Below are positions 53,957-63,857 of a stretch of DNA of 64,000 nt, in pieces. Each line of letters opens with the position of its first letter. Positions within the stretch are counted from its first letter, which is position 1. The position numbers and the translations under genes were made by a program. This DNA is from Paenibacillus sp. UNC499MF. Its GTDB lineage: Bacteria; Bacillota; Bacilli; Paenibacillales; NBRC-103111. The notes under the pieces were generated by a model. It was given only the letters and a program-made list of their open reading frames with translations. It did no database searches and was not told where the DNA came from. The stretch spans positions 589,593-653,592 of the forward strand of contig NZ_FNVF01000002.1 in NCBI RefSeq assembly GCF_900107975.1. The letters are read 5' to 3'.

Positions 53957-55408
53957 ATGCCCGAAAAGCAGCAGAAGCATCAGACGTTAGTGATTCTTCA
54001 TACGAATGACCTGCACAGTCATTTCGAACAGATGCCCAAAATTGCGACCTGCTTCAAAGAGCTTAGACGCCGCCATGAAGGGGATGAGATCCTGACGCTG
54101 GATATCGGCGATCATCTGGACCGGATGAGGCTCGAAACCGAAGGGACGGGCGGGGCCGCCAATATCGAAATCATGAACGCCACGGGCTATGAGGCGATGG
54201 TGCCGGGAAATAACGAAGGCTTGACCTATGCTCCGGATGCGCTTCGGAGCCTTTTTGAAACGAAAGCGGACTTTCCCGTTATCGGAAGCAACATCCTCGA
54301 TGCGGGCACGGGGAAGGTTCCCGCCTGGATGGTTCCGTATCATATCGTGCGCAAAGGAGACATCACCGTAGGTTTAATCGGCTTGACGGCGGCCTTTACG
54401 GACTATTACGAGCTGCTCGGCTGGGATGTCCTGGAGCCCGTTCAAGCTGCTGCCTACTGGGTGGAAAAGCTGCGGCCGCAGGTCGACATCGTGGTCGTCC
54501 TGTCCCACCTGGGGCTCCGTTACGATGAACGGATGGCCGCGGAGGTCGAAGGCATCGACGTCATCCTCGGCGCCCATACCCACCATCTGCTGGAAAAGCC
54601 GCTGCACATCCGGGATACGCTGGTCTGCGCAGCAGGCAAATACGGCCAGTATGCGGGAGAAGTAGAGATCGCCTATAACGTGCCGGAGCGGCGCATCGAG
54701 CGGCTCACAGGCCGCGTTCACGCCATGTCCGGCTGGGACGATGACGCCGGTATCGCGGACCTTATCGCCCGCAGCGCGGAGCTGGGACGGCGTGCCCTGG
54801 ATATTCCGGTAGCGGATCTGGTGGCCCCTCTGGAGCTTGACTGGTATGGCGATTCCCCGCTGGGGAACCTGCTCGCCTCCGGTTTGCGCCGGTGGATGAA
54901 GGCGGAAATCGGGCTCGTCAACGCCGGCCAGCTGCTGCGCGGGCTTGCGAGAGGGCCCGTCACGCTGGGCCGCCTCCTGGCTATCTGTCCGGGCCCCATC
55001 AATCCCTGCCGGGTCAAGCTGACTGGCGGCCGCCTGCTTCAGGCGCTGGAGGAATCCCTCCTGCCGGAATTCCAGAGCAAGCCGATCCGGGGCTTTGGCT
55101 TCCGCGGGGAAGTGCTCGGCATCCTGTGCCTGGACGGACTGAGCGTCCGCTACGATCCGGAAGGGCAGCCGCTGCGCAAAATCCGCGAGGTGCTCGTTAA
55201 CGGAGCGGCGCTGGAGAATGACCGGGCGTATACCGTCGGTATGATCGACATGTTTACGTTCGGAGTCGGCTACTTATCCCTGCGCGAAGGAACGGATGTG
55301 GAATACCTGCTTCCCGAGCTGCTGAGGGATATTCTGGGCGAAGAGCTTCAGCATCCCGAGCGTTTCCAAGAGGCTATGAAGCCCCGCTGGGAGCCTGCAG
55401 GCATTTGA
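53957..55408 (+). CDS. yunD: Metallophosphoesterase / 5'-nucleotidase family protein YunD
   Basis: 483 aa from the ATG at 53957, 7 bases after GGAGG. N-terminal metallophosphatase motifs: ILHTNDLHSHF, LDIGDHLD, VPGNNEGLTY, VVLSHLGLRYDE and LGAHTHHLLEK. The C-terminal nucleotidase domain has GDSPLGNLLASGLR and LVNAGQLLRGL. The length and lack of a signal peptide match cytosolic YunD rather than exported UshA-type enzymes. It would hydrolyse nucleotides or related phosphoesters. In Bacillus subtilis yunD neighbours yunC; here the yunC remnant is 42 kb away. Confidence 0.87.
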   Translation: MPEKQQKHQTLVILHTNDLHSHFEQMPKIATCFKELRRRHEGDEILTLDIGDHLDRMRLETEGTGGAANIEIMNATGYEAMVPGNNEGLTYAPDALRSLFETKADFPVIGSNILDAGTGKVPAWMVPYHIVRKGDITVGLIGLTAAFTDYYELLGWDVLEPVQAAAYWVEKLRPQVDIVVVLSHLGLRYDERMAAEVEGIDVILGAHTHHLLEKPLHIRDTLVCAAGKYGQYAGEVEIAYNVPERRIERLTGRVHAMSGWDDDAGIADLIARSAELGRRALDIPVADLVAPLELDWYGDSPLGNLLASGLRRWMKAEIGLVNAGQLLRGLARGPVTLGRLLAICPGPINPCRVKLTGGRLLQALEESLLPEFQSKPIRGFGFRGEVLGILCLDGLSVRYDPEGQPLRKIREVLVNGAALENDRAYTVGMIDMFTFGVGYLSLREGTDVEYLLPELLRDILGEELQHPERFQEAMKPRWEPAGI

Positions 55409-55432
55409 ACGACGCCCGGGGGTTAACTTGTC

Positions 55433-55461
55433 TTGACCCTTTGATCCGGGTAAAATGTATA
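55433..55461 (+). promoter_or_regulatory. Candidate promoter of uppP
   Basis: TTGACC and TGTATA lie 17 bases apart, about 60 bases before the uppP start and after the yunD stop. Confidence 0.5.
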
Positions 55462-55522
55462 GTTGCGGGGATCTGTCCATGCCCGGCACAGGTCCCCAGC
55501 TGTCATTATTAGGAGAGAGACC

Positions 55523-56353
55523 ATGTACAGTTTGTGGATTGCCGTGATTATCGGGATTGTCGAAGGATTGACCGAGTTTCTGCCGGTTTCTTCAACCGGA
55601 CATATGATTCTGACGCAGTCTCTGCTGGGAATCAGCGACGAAGAACCGCTCATGAAGACGTTCACGATCGTGATCCAGCTCGGCGCCATTCTTGCCGTCG
55701 TGATCGTGTATTGGAAACGGATCCTGCGTATTCTCGGAATCAACCGGGAGCCGGTAGCGGTTAAAGCGGGAGCATCCCGGTTAAATGTCCTTCACATTCT
55801 GCTGGGGATCGTCCCGGCGATGGGAATCGCTTTTCTGTTCGACGATTTGATTGAAACGTATTTGTTTTCCCCAAAAACCGTTGTCGTGTCCCTCATTCTG
55901 GGCGGTATTCTGATGATCGTCGCCGAGAAGAAAATGGACCGGACAAGAGGACCGGTCGTAGAAGACATGGACGGTATTTCGTACCGTCAGGCTTTTATCG
56001 TCGGCCTTTACCAGTGCTTATCCGTTCTGATCCCGGGATTCTCACGCTCCGGCGCGACGATGGCCGGCGGTATGCTTCACGGTGTGACCCGTAAAGCGGG
56101 TGCCGATTTTACGTTCATTATGGCGGTTCCGATCATGTTTGCCGCCAGCGGCTACTCCCTGCTCAAGAGCTATAAGAACTTCACATCGGACGACATCCTG
56201 TTTTTCGCAGTCGGTTTTATCGTTTCCTTTGTTGTCGCCCTGCTTGCGATTGTGACCTTTATCCGTTTCGTGCAGCGCATGAAACTGACTTATTTCTCTT
56301 ATTACCGCTTTATACTGGCCGCTATTTTTATCGTTTATTTGTGGGTCGTTTAA
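55523..56353 (+). CDS. uppP: Undecaprenyl-diphosphate phosphatase (BacA type)
   Basis: 276 aa from the ATG at 55523, 7 bases after AGGAG. The catalytic EGLTEFLPVSSTGH motif is at about residues 15-28, and SGFSRSGAT-like PGFSRSGATMAGG is present. About eight membrane spans. It recycles the lipid carrier for wall synthesis and gives bacitracin resistance. Confidence 0.95.
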   Translation: MYSLWIAVIIGIVEGLTEFLPVSSTGHMILTQSLLGISDEEPLMKTFTIVIQLGAILAVVIVYWKRILRILGINREPVAVKAGASRLNVLHILLGIVPAMGIAFLFDDLIETYLFSPKTVVVSLILGGILMIVAEKKMDRTRGPVVEDMDGISYRQAFIVGLYQCLSVLIPGFSRSGATMAGGMLHGVTRKAGADFTFIMAVPIMFAASGYSLLKSYKNFTSDDILFFAVGFIVSFVVALLAIVTFIRFVQRMKLTYFSYYRFILAAIFIVYLWVV

Positions 56354-56440
56354 GTTTTTCCGGGTTTTAGCGTGTCCCTTTGAACAACAGGAGAGATAGT
56401 TTTTACAAAAATGGATGGAACATGAAAAAGAACCTCCAAG

Positions 56441-56466
56441 AACCGCGTCGAAAAAACGCGGTTTTT
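56441..56466 (+). terminator. Terminator after uppP
   Basis: AACCGCGT / ACGCGGTT stem with a T-run, about 90 bases after the uppP stop. Confidence 0.85.
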
Positions 56467-56543
56467 GTATTGCTCTTTCCAAAAATATCTTATACAGTAA
56501 GGGTATAAAGAGAGGAATATACAGATCGCGGGGTTTGGAGAAT

Positions 56544-57632
56544 ATGCGGCTTTTACCCATCAGCCAATGCCAACCGGGCATGAGACTGGGCAGACATATT
56601 TACAACGAGCAGGGAGCGGTGCTGCTTGCGGAAAATGTCGAATTAACACAATCGCTGCTGGAGCGGTTGGAAAAATACGGAATAGACTATTTGTATATCC
56701 AGGATGCGCTGACGGATGATATCGTTCCGGACGATCTGGTCTCGGAGGAGACCAAGCGCAGGCTGTTCACGGAAATCCGCACCACCTTCCGCAAGCTGAT
56801 GAACGAACCGGGACGGAAAACACTGGCTAATTACCAGCATTTCGGAAAATCGTTCAGACAGCAGATGGACCACGTGATCGATGATTTATCCCGTCATAAA
56901 GACGCCATGATTATGCTGGGCGATATTCAGATTAAAGACCACTACTTATATCAGCACTCGCTTAACGTCTGTCTGTATACCACCATGCTCGGGATGAGCC
57001 ATGGATACGAAAGGGATGAGTTGATGACGCTGGGCCTCGGGGCTCTACTTCACGATATCGGCAAAACGCAAATCTCGGAAGAGATTCTCTCGAAACCCTC
57101 CAAGCTGTCCGAACCGGAATGGTCCGAAATGGAGAGGCATACGGTATACGGATATCAAATGCTCAAGAATGAAGCGAACATCCCTCTGCTCTCCGCCCAC
57201 TGCGCGTTTCAGCATCATGAACGGATCAACGGCAGCGGGTATCCCAGAGGAATCAAAGACGAAGAGATTCATTCCTATGCGAAATGGATCGCGATGGTCG
57301 ATTCCTATGACGCAATGACGACTCAGAGGGTTTACCGCAAGGCGATGCTTCCCCACGAGGCGCTGGAAGTCATTATGGGCGGAGCCGGTACCCTGTACGA
57401 TACGGAGATGCTGAACCTGTTCCGGGATAAGGTGGCCATATACCCGCTCGGCGTCACCGTTGCGCTCAATACCGGCGAAATCGCCGTAGTGGTCGATCTC
57501 AACGCTTCGGCCCCCCAACGGCCCGTGGTCCGTGTGGTCAAGAACGAAGCGCGTGAATTGATAGCCGCCCCCTATGAGATTGATTTATCCAAAAAACTGA
57601 CGATCATGATTACGGAAGTTCATCCCCTGTAA
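56544..57632 (+). CDS. HD-GYP domain phosphodiesterase, second copy
   Basis: 362 aa from the ATG at 56544 after GGAG. N-terminal module MRLLPISQCQPGMRLGRHIY, then a helical linker and an HD-GYP domain with HSLNVCLYT, ALLHDIGKTQIS and HHERINGSGYPRG, then VDSYDAMTTQRVYR. The C-terminal beta-rich segment (about 300-362) resembles the end of the first copy. It should degrade cyclic di-GMP. The gene is monocistronic between two terminators. Confidence 0.9.
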   Translation: MRLLPISQCQPGMRLGRHIYNEQGAVLLAENVELTQSLLERLEKYGIDYLYIQDALTDDIVPDDLVSEETKRRLFTEIRTTFRKLMNEPGRKTLANYQHFGKSFRQQMDHVIDDLSRHKDAMIMLGDIQIKDHYLYQHSLNVCLYTTMLGMSHGYERDELMTLGLGALLHDIGKTQISEEILSKPSKLSEPEWSEMERHTVYGYQMLKNEANIPLLSAHCAFQHHERINGSGYPRGIKDEEIHSYAKWIAMVDSYDAMTTQRVYRKAMLPHEALEVIMGGAGTLYDTEMLNLFRDKVAIYPLGVTVALNTGEIAVVVDLNASAPQRPVVRVVKNEARELIAAPYEIDLSKKLTIMITEVHPL

Positions 57633-57698
57633 GCTGTGGCGCCAAGTAAGTACGATAGAGGGCCCTATTATTTCTGAAATAACTCGTTACAAGCCGAA

Positions 57699-57728
57699 AG
57701 CCGACGGAGGGCTCCGTTTGGCTTTTTT
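57699..57728 (+). terminator. Terminator after the second HD-GYP gene
   Basis: AGCCGACGGA and TCCGTTTGGCT pair with one bulge, followed by six T. Confidence 0.8.
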
Positions 57729-57854
57729 GTGTTTCTTTCGCCAGGGCAGATATAAAATGGAAATCCCGCAACCATACTAAAGGAAGCGATTACGGAAATC
57801 CCGCTTAGACGGGAGGCTTCCGGTAAGATGCAAGAGGGCCAGGGAGGAATCGGA

Positions 57855-60125
57855 ATGAGCGGAATGAACGGTAGAAACAGGAATGGATTGAAGCCTGGCG
57901 AAAAGACGGGATTTTTCTTAAAGTGGGGCTCCGTCATGTACCGGTACCGCAAACGGGTATTGACGGTATGGGTCGTTTTGTTTGCCGGAGCCGCAATTTT
58001 AGCGGGGCAAGTGCCGGCGCTTTTGAAAGACGACGGGTTTACGCCGAAAGGCAGCGAATCCGATACCGGGTTTCACCTGATGCGGGAGAAGCTGGGGGTT
58101 CCGCCTTCCTCCCTGCAGCTCGTGTATGAGGGAAACGGCAAAGATTTGACGACGGACAAAGCGAAAGCGTCGATTGCCAAATCGCTGGAGCCTTTGAAGT
58201 CTCTGCCCTATGTGGATTCATGGGCGTTTGTCGAAAGCCCGAGAAAGGAATCGGACCGGGCGGCCGAGATTCAGGCGGTGAACGTAGCGCTTACGCTTGA
58301 AGTGGAGAAGGTGCTGGAAAAATACGGCGAGATCCAGACTCGTTTGATTCCGCCTCCGGGCACGAAAGTGTATGTGGGCGGAGCGCCGGCCCTGCTGGCC
58401 GATATGCAAAAAGCGAGCAAGAACGATATCGCCAAAGCGGAGATGATCGGCCTGCCGATCGCGCTGATCGTGCTCCTGATCATTTTCGGCACGCTGCCCG
58501 CGGCTCTGCTGCCTCTGATCGTCGGACTAGCCAGTCTGACCGCGACGCTGGGGATCACGTACTTTATCGCCCGCCATGCCGCCTTGTCCAATTTTCTACC
58601 GAACATGGTAACCATGCTTGGGCTTGCGGTCGGAATCGACTACGCCTTGTTCATGGTCAGCCGGTTCCGGGAGGAACTGAAGGCCGGCAGGGAGGTTCCG
58701 GATGCCGTTGCGGTGACCTGCGGGATGGCGGGACGGAGCATCTTCTTCTCCGGAATCGCCGTACTCATCGGGCTGTGCGGCATGCTGTTCGTGGATCTCT
58801 CTTTCTTCCGCTCGCTCTGTCTCGGAGGGATGCTCGTCGTAACGATCTCCGTTCTGGCCGCCAACACCCTTCTGCCGGCGCTGCTGGGGATGCTGGGCGG
58901 ACACGTGAATTCCTTGCGCGTCCTGCCGAAAGCGTGGTCGGAGAGAGGCGCGACACGGCGCTTCTGGGAGAAGACGGCTTACTTCGTCATGCGCCACCCG
59001 GTCGTTCTGGCTCTCGTGCTGACGGCGGCGCTGTCGGCCATGATGCTGCCCATACGCGGCATACAGCTCAGCACGCCGAGCGGAGATGTCCTGCCGCCGC
59101 AGTACGGCGCCCGGCAAGCCGACGATCTGGCCGCCCGGGCTTTCGATCCGCGGGAGCTGAACCCGCTGCAAGTTCTGGTCACGGCTCCCGGGGGCAGGTG
59201 GGATGCGGCCGCCGCCGGCCGCCTGAGGGAGTATACCGCCTCGTTGAAGGCGGCTGCCGGAGTCAGGGCCGTGCGCAGCGTGCTGGACGGCTTCCCGGGC
59301 CTCAGCGACGGGCAGGCGGCCGCGCTGCTGAGCGAGCCTTCCCTTTCTTCTCCGGGTTCTGGGAAGAAAGGGGACGCACGCGACAGCACGCTGATCCGCG
59401 TCGTCCCGGAAAGCGATCCCGACGACCGGGCGACCGACGCTCTGGTGCGGAGTCTCCGCGGGCTCGACCGGCGGCAGCTGGACGTCCATATGACGGGCGG
59501 TCCCGCGTACCGTCTGGATATGCTGGACCGGATTCAAGACAAGCTGCCGGTGGTAATTATGTTTGTCCTGGGAGTGACGTTTATCGTCCTGCTGCTGGCG
59601 TTCCGCTCGCTGCTTCTCCCGCTTAAAGCGGTCCTGATGAACGTATTGAGCTTGGGGGCGAGTATCGGCGCGGTCGTGCTTGTTTTCCAGCACGGCTTCC
59701 TGGCCGACATGATGAGGGTAACCTCGACCGGTTATGTGAGCGCTACGGTGCCGATCGTTATTTTCTGCGTCGTCTTCGGCATTTCGATGGACTATGAGGT
59801 ATTTCTCATTTCGCGGATAGCGGAAGAGTACGACCGCACCGGGGACAACGAGCGCAGTACGGCCGAGGGGCTGATGAAAACCGGCTCGCTAATCACGAGC
59901 GCGGCTTTTATCTTAATCGTCGTGGTCGGCACGTTTATTTTTACCGATATCGAGATTATGAAAGCGCTGGGCCTCGGCCTTGCGCTCGCCGTGCTCATCG
60001 ATGCGACCGTTGTCCGCATTCTGCTCGTTCCCGCCTTGATGAAGCTGTTCGGCAGACTGAACTGGTGGGCGCCGGCCTGGCTGCGTCCCCACGGGCCGAG
60101 GAAGGAAGACGGCCCGGTACTGTAA
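57855..60125 (+). CDS. MMPL-family RND transporter
   Basis: 756 aa from the ATG at 57855, 7 bases after GGGAGG. Two halves each with one leading span, a large outside loop and a cluster of spans. MMPL signatures: MVTMLGLAVGIDYALFMVSRFREEL in the first half and the matching FGISMDYEVFLISRIAEEY in the second, both with the proton-relay Asp-Tyr pair. Gram-positive homologs export lipids, peptides or drugs. The substrate is unknown. The C-terminal tail is short and charged. Confidence 0.9.
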   Translation: MSGMNGRNRNGLKPGEKTGFFLKWGSVMYRYRKRVLTVWVVLFAGAAILAGQVPALLKDDGFTPKGSESDTGFHLMREKLGVPPSSLQLVYEGNGKDLTTDKAKASIAKSLEPLKSLPYVDSWAFVESPRKESDRAAEIQAVNVALTLEVEKVLEKYGEIQTRLIPPPGTKVYVGGAPALLADMQKASKNDIAKAEMIGLPIALIVLLIIFGTLPAALLPLIVGLASLTATLGITYFIARHAALSNFLPNMVTMLGLAVGIDYALFMVSRFREELKAGREVPDAVAVTCGMAGRSIFFSGIAVLIGLCGMLFVDLSFFRSLCLGGMLVVTISVLAANTLLPALLGMLGGHVNSLRVLPKAWSERGATRRFWEKTAYFVMRHPVVLALVLTAALSAMMLPIRGIQLSTPSGDVLPPQYGARQADDLAARAFDPRELNPLQVLVTAPGGRWDAAAAGRLREYTASLKAAAGVRAVRSVLDGFPGLSDGQAAALLSEPSLSSPGSGKKGDARDSTLIRVVPESDPDDRATDALVRSLRGLDRRQLDVHMTGGPAYRLDMLDRIQDKLPVVIMFVLGVTFIVLLLAFRSLLLPLKAVLMNVLSLGASIGAVVLVFQHGFLADMMRVTSTGYVSATVPIVIFCVVFGISMDYEVFLISRIAEEYDRTGDNERSTAEGLMKTGSLITSAAFILIVVVGTFIFTDIEIMKALGLGLALAVLIDATVVRILLVPALMKLFGRLNWWAPAWLRPHGPRKEDGPVL

Positions 60126-60134
60126 CGGAGTTTA

Positions 60135-60163
60135 TTTCATTTTTCAGTGGCATCGGGTACAAT
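60135..60163 (+). promoter_or_regulatory. Candidate promoter of the radical SAM gene
   Basis: TTTCAT and TACAAT 17 bases apart, just after the MMPL gene. Its presence argues against the upstream GTG start at 60147. Confidence 0.5.
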
Positions 60164-60248
60164 AGAGGGCATACGTTTGCGTAAAGCGGCGTATATTCCA
60201 GGGGGATTCGGAAATCACCCCAATTTTGGTACCGGATGTGAAGAAGAA

Positions 60249-61379
60249 ATGAATGAACGAACAGCTGTCCCGGCTTTAATGAAACTTTCGCCCTCCTACG
60301 ATCCGTGGGATCCGATACGTTCGCTCCAGCAGTACGGCCGTCACACGTTAACCAGTGTGGAATTCACGGTTTCGAATTTGTGCAACATGCGCTGCGAGCA
60401 TTGTGCGGTGGGCGATACGCTTGTCATGAAAGAAGGGCCGAAGCTTGCCCTGGATCATGCGCTCCGCAGGCTGGAAGAAATCCGGCACCTGGAAACGATC
60501 AGCATTACGGGCGGGGAGCCCATGTTCTCCGAGAAAACCGTAAAGGAATATATTGTCCCTCTGCTGCGGTACGCACGCGAGAGAGGAGTCCGCTCGCAGA
60601 TCAACTCCAATCTCACCATGGAACTGGAAAGGTACGAGTGGATCGCTCCATATCTGGATGTGATGCACATTTCATTTAATTATACGTGCGCGGAAGATTT
60701 TCACGAGGTAGGTTTTGTCCGTTCGGGACGGCCTGTCGGAATGCAAGCCGCTTCCAAAATGTACGAACGCATGCTGGATAATTCCGTGGCACTTAGCAAG
60801 GGCGGGATGTTTATTTCGGCGGAATCCATGCTGAACACCCGCACGAGCGAGAAAATTGTTCCTATACATAAAATCATTGAAGAAATCGGATGCCAGAGGC
60901 ATGAGGTTCATCCCATGTATCCGAGCTCTTTTGCATCCAATCTGCCGATTCTCACCCTGGATCAGCTGAGGGACACGATTCACCGTCTGCTGGACGGGCG
61001 CAATCCCGAGATGTGGATGCTGCTCGGAACGCTTCCTTTCTACGCGTGCAACGGCGCCGAGGAAGACCGGAAGCTCCTGAGCAGGCTGCGAAGCGAACCG
61101 AACCTGACGGTCCGCAACGATCCCGACGGGCGCAACCGTCTCAACGTCAACATGTTTACGGGTGACGTTTACGTGACCGATTTTGCCGACGTCCCGGCTC
61201 TGGGCAACCTGCGCGAGGATAAGCTGGAGACCGTATTCGAGCGGTGGCTGAACCATCCGCTGAGCCGAACGGTCGATTGCCATTGTCCGGCCGTTTCCTG
61301 CTGCGGTCCCAACCTGCTGGTGGCGAATTCTTATTACTCCGGCGAGGATTTCACACGGCGTCAGGCCATTCTGACGTAA
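60249..61379 (+). CDS. Radical SAM protein of the YfkA/YfkAB type
   Basis: 376 aa from the ATG at 60249; the ribosome binding site is weak and an ATG at 60279 is an alternative. The cluster motif is CNMRCEHC (CX3CX2C), followed by ITGGEPMFSE. LSPSYDPWDPIRS is typical of the YfkA N-terminus. A C-terminal cysteine cluster CHCPAVSCCGPNLL may bind another metal site. The substrate of this family is not established. Confidence 0.87.
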   Translation: MNERTAVPALMKLSPSYDPWDPIRSLQQYGRHTLTSVEFTVSNLCNMRCEHCAVGDTLVMKEGPKLALDHALRRLEEIRHLETISITGGEPMFSEKTVKEYIVPLLRYARERGVRSQINSNLTMELERYEWIAPYLDVMHISFNYTCAEDFHEVGFVRSGRPVGMQAASKMYERMLDNSVALSKGGMFISAESMLNTRTSEKIVPIHKIIEEIGCQRHEVHPMYPSSFASNLPILTLDQLRDTIHRLLDGRNPEMWMLLGTLPFYACNGAEEDRKLLSRLRSEPNLTVRNDPDGRNRLNVNMFTGDVYVTDFADVPALGNLREDKLETVFERWLNHPLSRTVDCHCPAVSCCGPNLLVANSYYSGEDFTRRQAILT

Positions 61380-61406
61380 TTTAGCAGCAAAGGAGACTGA
61401 GAACCA

Positions 61407-62756
61407 TTGGGGAGTTTTGAATGGGATAAAATTTTACTGAACATGGCACTGGTCTTATTACTGGTACTGCTCAACGGGTTCTTCGTCGCCGCCGAGTTCG
61501 CGCTCGTGAAGGTGCGTCAATCGAAACTTCAGCAGCTCGTGAATGAAGGGAACAAGAAAGCGAAATTCGCTTTTACCGTCACCAAGAAGCTGGACGCTTA
61601 CCTGTCCGCCACCCAGCTCGGGATTACGCTTGCGTCTCTCGGACTCGGCTGGGTCGGGGAGAGCGCGATTGCGGAGCTCATTATCGAACCGCTTTTCCAT
61701 GCGCTTAACTGGCATTCGACGTTCCTGTCCGGAACGATCTCGCTGGTCTTGTCCTTCTCTATTGTGACGTTTCTTCACATCGTGCTGGGGGAACTTGCGC
61801 CCAAATCGCTGGCGATTCAGAAACCCGATGCGGTTTCTTTGTGGACTTCGGCCCCGCTGATGTATTTCTATAAAATTTTTCTTCCCGCTATCTGGGTTCT
61901 CAACGGAGCGGCACGCCTGCTTCTTAAAATGTTCGGCGTTCAGCCGGCCAATGAACACGATGCCGCGCATACGGAGGAAGAAATCCGCATATTGATGAAT
62001 CAGAGCGCCAGAAGCGGACACATCGACCGCGACGAAATGCTCCTGTTCGATAATATTTTCGAATTCTCCGACCGTATTGCCCGCGAGGTGATGCTGCCCC
62101 GCACGGACATGGACTGCTTGTTTATCGACCAGCCTTACGACGAAATTTTGCAGCATATTTACGAGACGAAGCATACGCGCTACCCTGTGGCTCTGGGGGA
62201 CAAGGACCAGATTATCGGCTTTGTCCACATTACCGATCTGCTGACGGCGGATGCCACGGCCGGGGTCGAGCTGCAGCAGTTCGTGCGGCCGATTCTCAGC
62301 GTGCCGGAATCCATGGAGATCAGCCAAGTGCTCAAGCTTATGCAAAAAAAGCATTCCCAGCTTGCCATCGTCGTGGACGAGTATGGCGGCACGGCGGGGA
62401 TGCTGGCGCTCGAAGACATCATGGAGGAAATCGTCGGCGAGCTTCATGACGAATTCGACGAGGATGAGAGACCGAGCATCGAAGTCAAAGGCAACATCAC
62501 GTCCGTCGAGGGACGTACCCTGATCGAAGATTTGAACGTACTGCTTCATCTCGAAATCGAGGATGAGGAAGTCGATACGATCGGCGGCTGGGTGTTCAAG
62601 ACGCTTGAAGGCTCCCCGATCAAGGGAAGGAAAGTCGTGTTCGGCGGACACACGTTTGAAGTCGCCGAGGTGGACCGGCTTCGTATCACCCGCGTCAATA
62701 TCACGAAGAACGAAAGCGAAACGCCCAAAGATCCTGCAGCCGGACTGGAGGAATAA
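61407..62756 (+). CDS. CNNM/CorC-family membrane protein (DUF21-CBS-CorC_HlyC)
   Basis: 449 aa from a TTG at 61407 about 12 bases after AAAGGAG. DUF21 domain with four spans (NGFFVAAEFALVKVRQSKL and ATQLGITLASLGLGWVGE), then two CBS domains (about 205-330; LPRTDMDCLFIDQPYDEIL and RYPVALGDKDQIIGFVHITD), then a CorC_HlyC domain (DEYGGTAGMLALEDIMEEI). Such proteins are linked to magnesium or sodium efflux. The next gene starts 17 bases later. Confidence 0.9.
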   Translation: MGSFEWDKILLNMALVLLLVLLNGFFVAAEFALVKVRQSKLQQLVNEGNKKAKFAFTVTKKLDAYLSATQLGITLASLGLGWVGESAIAELIIEPLFHALNWHSTFLSGTISLVLSFSIVTFLHIVLGELAPKSLAIQKPDAVSLWTSAPLMYFYKIFLPAIWVLNGAARLLLKMFGVQPANEHDAAHTEEEIRILMNQSARSGHIDRDEMLLFDNIFEFSDRIAREVMLPRTDMDCLFIDQPYDEILQHIYETKHTRYPVALGDKDQIIGFVHITDLLTADATAGVELQQFVRPILSVPESMEISQVLKLMQKKHSQLAIVVDEYGGTAGMLALEDIMEEIVGELHDEFDEDERPSIEVKGNITSVEGRTLIEDLNVLLHLEIEDEEVDTIGGWVFKTLEGSPIKGRKVVFGGHTFEVAEVDRLRITRVNITKNESETPKDPAAGLEE

Positions 62757-62773
62757 AGGGGGAGTTCTTTCAC

Positions 62774-63820
62774 GTGTCGTGGAAAACCCTGCTTATACTG
62801 GCTTTCGGGCTTCTGCTGCTGTACGGCTTGTTCACGGTGGGAATGCCGTTCCTGCTGGCGATCGTGACCGCGATGCTGCTGGAGCCCGTGGTGACAATGG
62901 GAATGCGGCTGCTTAAACTGCGCAGGTTGGCAGCCGTTTCTCTTGTCAGCACGCTGTTTACGCTGCTTACCCTGGGACTTTTCTCCATGATCGGCGTCAA
63001 AGTCGTGACGGAATTCATGAACTTTTGGGGCAAAATCCCCGTTTATCTGGAGGAAACCGGCATTTATGTGGAGGATGCGGCCGCAAGGGCGAGATTCATG
63101 TATGAATCCCTTTTCCCGGGCGATAACTCTCAAATGCAAGTCTGGCTGCAAAACGGACTGGCTTCCGCCGCCCAGGCATTAGAGCGTTTTATCCTGCTTT
63201 TGTCCGACTCGTTTCTGGGAGCGGCCGCGGCCATCCCGAACCTTCTTATTTTGTTCATCGTCTACTTGTTCTCCCTCTATCTATTCTCCTACTCGCTGCC
63301 CGTATTGAAGCAATCCTTCCTGAATATGTTCGATGACCGTTCCCGTGAAAAAGTCGAAAGCTTGATCGTGTCCCTTCGTCAGGCGTTATTCGGATTTATG
63401 TACGCCCAAGTTATGATGTCGATGCTTACCTACGTGCTTACGTTGATCGGCCTTTTGTTTATCCGGACGGACTACCCGCTCGCGATTGCCCTGCTCGTCA
63501 TGTTTATGGAATTCGTGCCGGTAATCGGAACGGGACTTGTTTTTCTCCCGTGGGCGGTTTACAGGATGCTGCTGGGCGACCCGGGCATGGCTATGCAGAT
63601 TATGCTGCTGTTTATCGTGATTACGCTGGCCCGCCGGGTTATCGAACCGAAGATTTTAAGCAATTCGGTCGGAATCAGCGCGCTTGCGGCCATGATTTCC
63701 CTATACATCGGTTTCGAGCTGATGGGCGTGGCCGGCATGTTTTTGGGACCGCTGCTTGTCATTCTTTTTCAAACGATGCGGCAGGTCGGACTGCTGCAAT
63801 TCAAGATTAACCTGGATTAG
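62774..63820 (+). CDS. ytvI: AI-2E-family membrane protein YtvI
   Basis: 348 aa from a GTG after GGGGGAG. Eight hydrophobic spans and the family segments RALFGFMYAQ-like QALFGFMYAQVMMS, FVPVIGTGLVFLPWAVY and ARRVIEPKILSNSVGISAL. The length and pattern fit YtvI, a sporulation-associated member of the AI-2E family. A remnant hairpin start (AAAAAGAGCCTGTCGCC) follows before the insertion sequence. Confidence 0.85.
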   Translation: MSWKTLLILAFGLLLLYGLFTVGMPFLLAIVTAMLLEPVVTMGMRLLKLRRLAAVSLVSTLFTLLTLGLFSMIGVKVVTEFMNFWGKIPVYLEETGIYVEDAAARARFMYESLFPGDNSQMQVWLQNGLASAAQALERFILLLSDSFLGAAAAIPNLLILFIVYLFSLYLFSYSLPVLKQSFLNMFDDRSREKVESLIVSLRQALFGFMYAQVMMSMLTYVLTLIGLLFIRTDYPLAIALLVMFMEFVPVIGTGLVFLPWAVYRMLLGDPGMAMQIMLLFIVITLARRVIEPKILSNSVGISALAAMISLYIGFELMGVAGMFLGPLLVILFQTMRQVGLLQFKINLD

Positions 63821-63857
63821 AAAGTCTGTTTCATATAAAAAGAGCCTGTCGCCCGAG

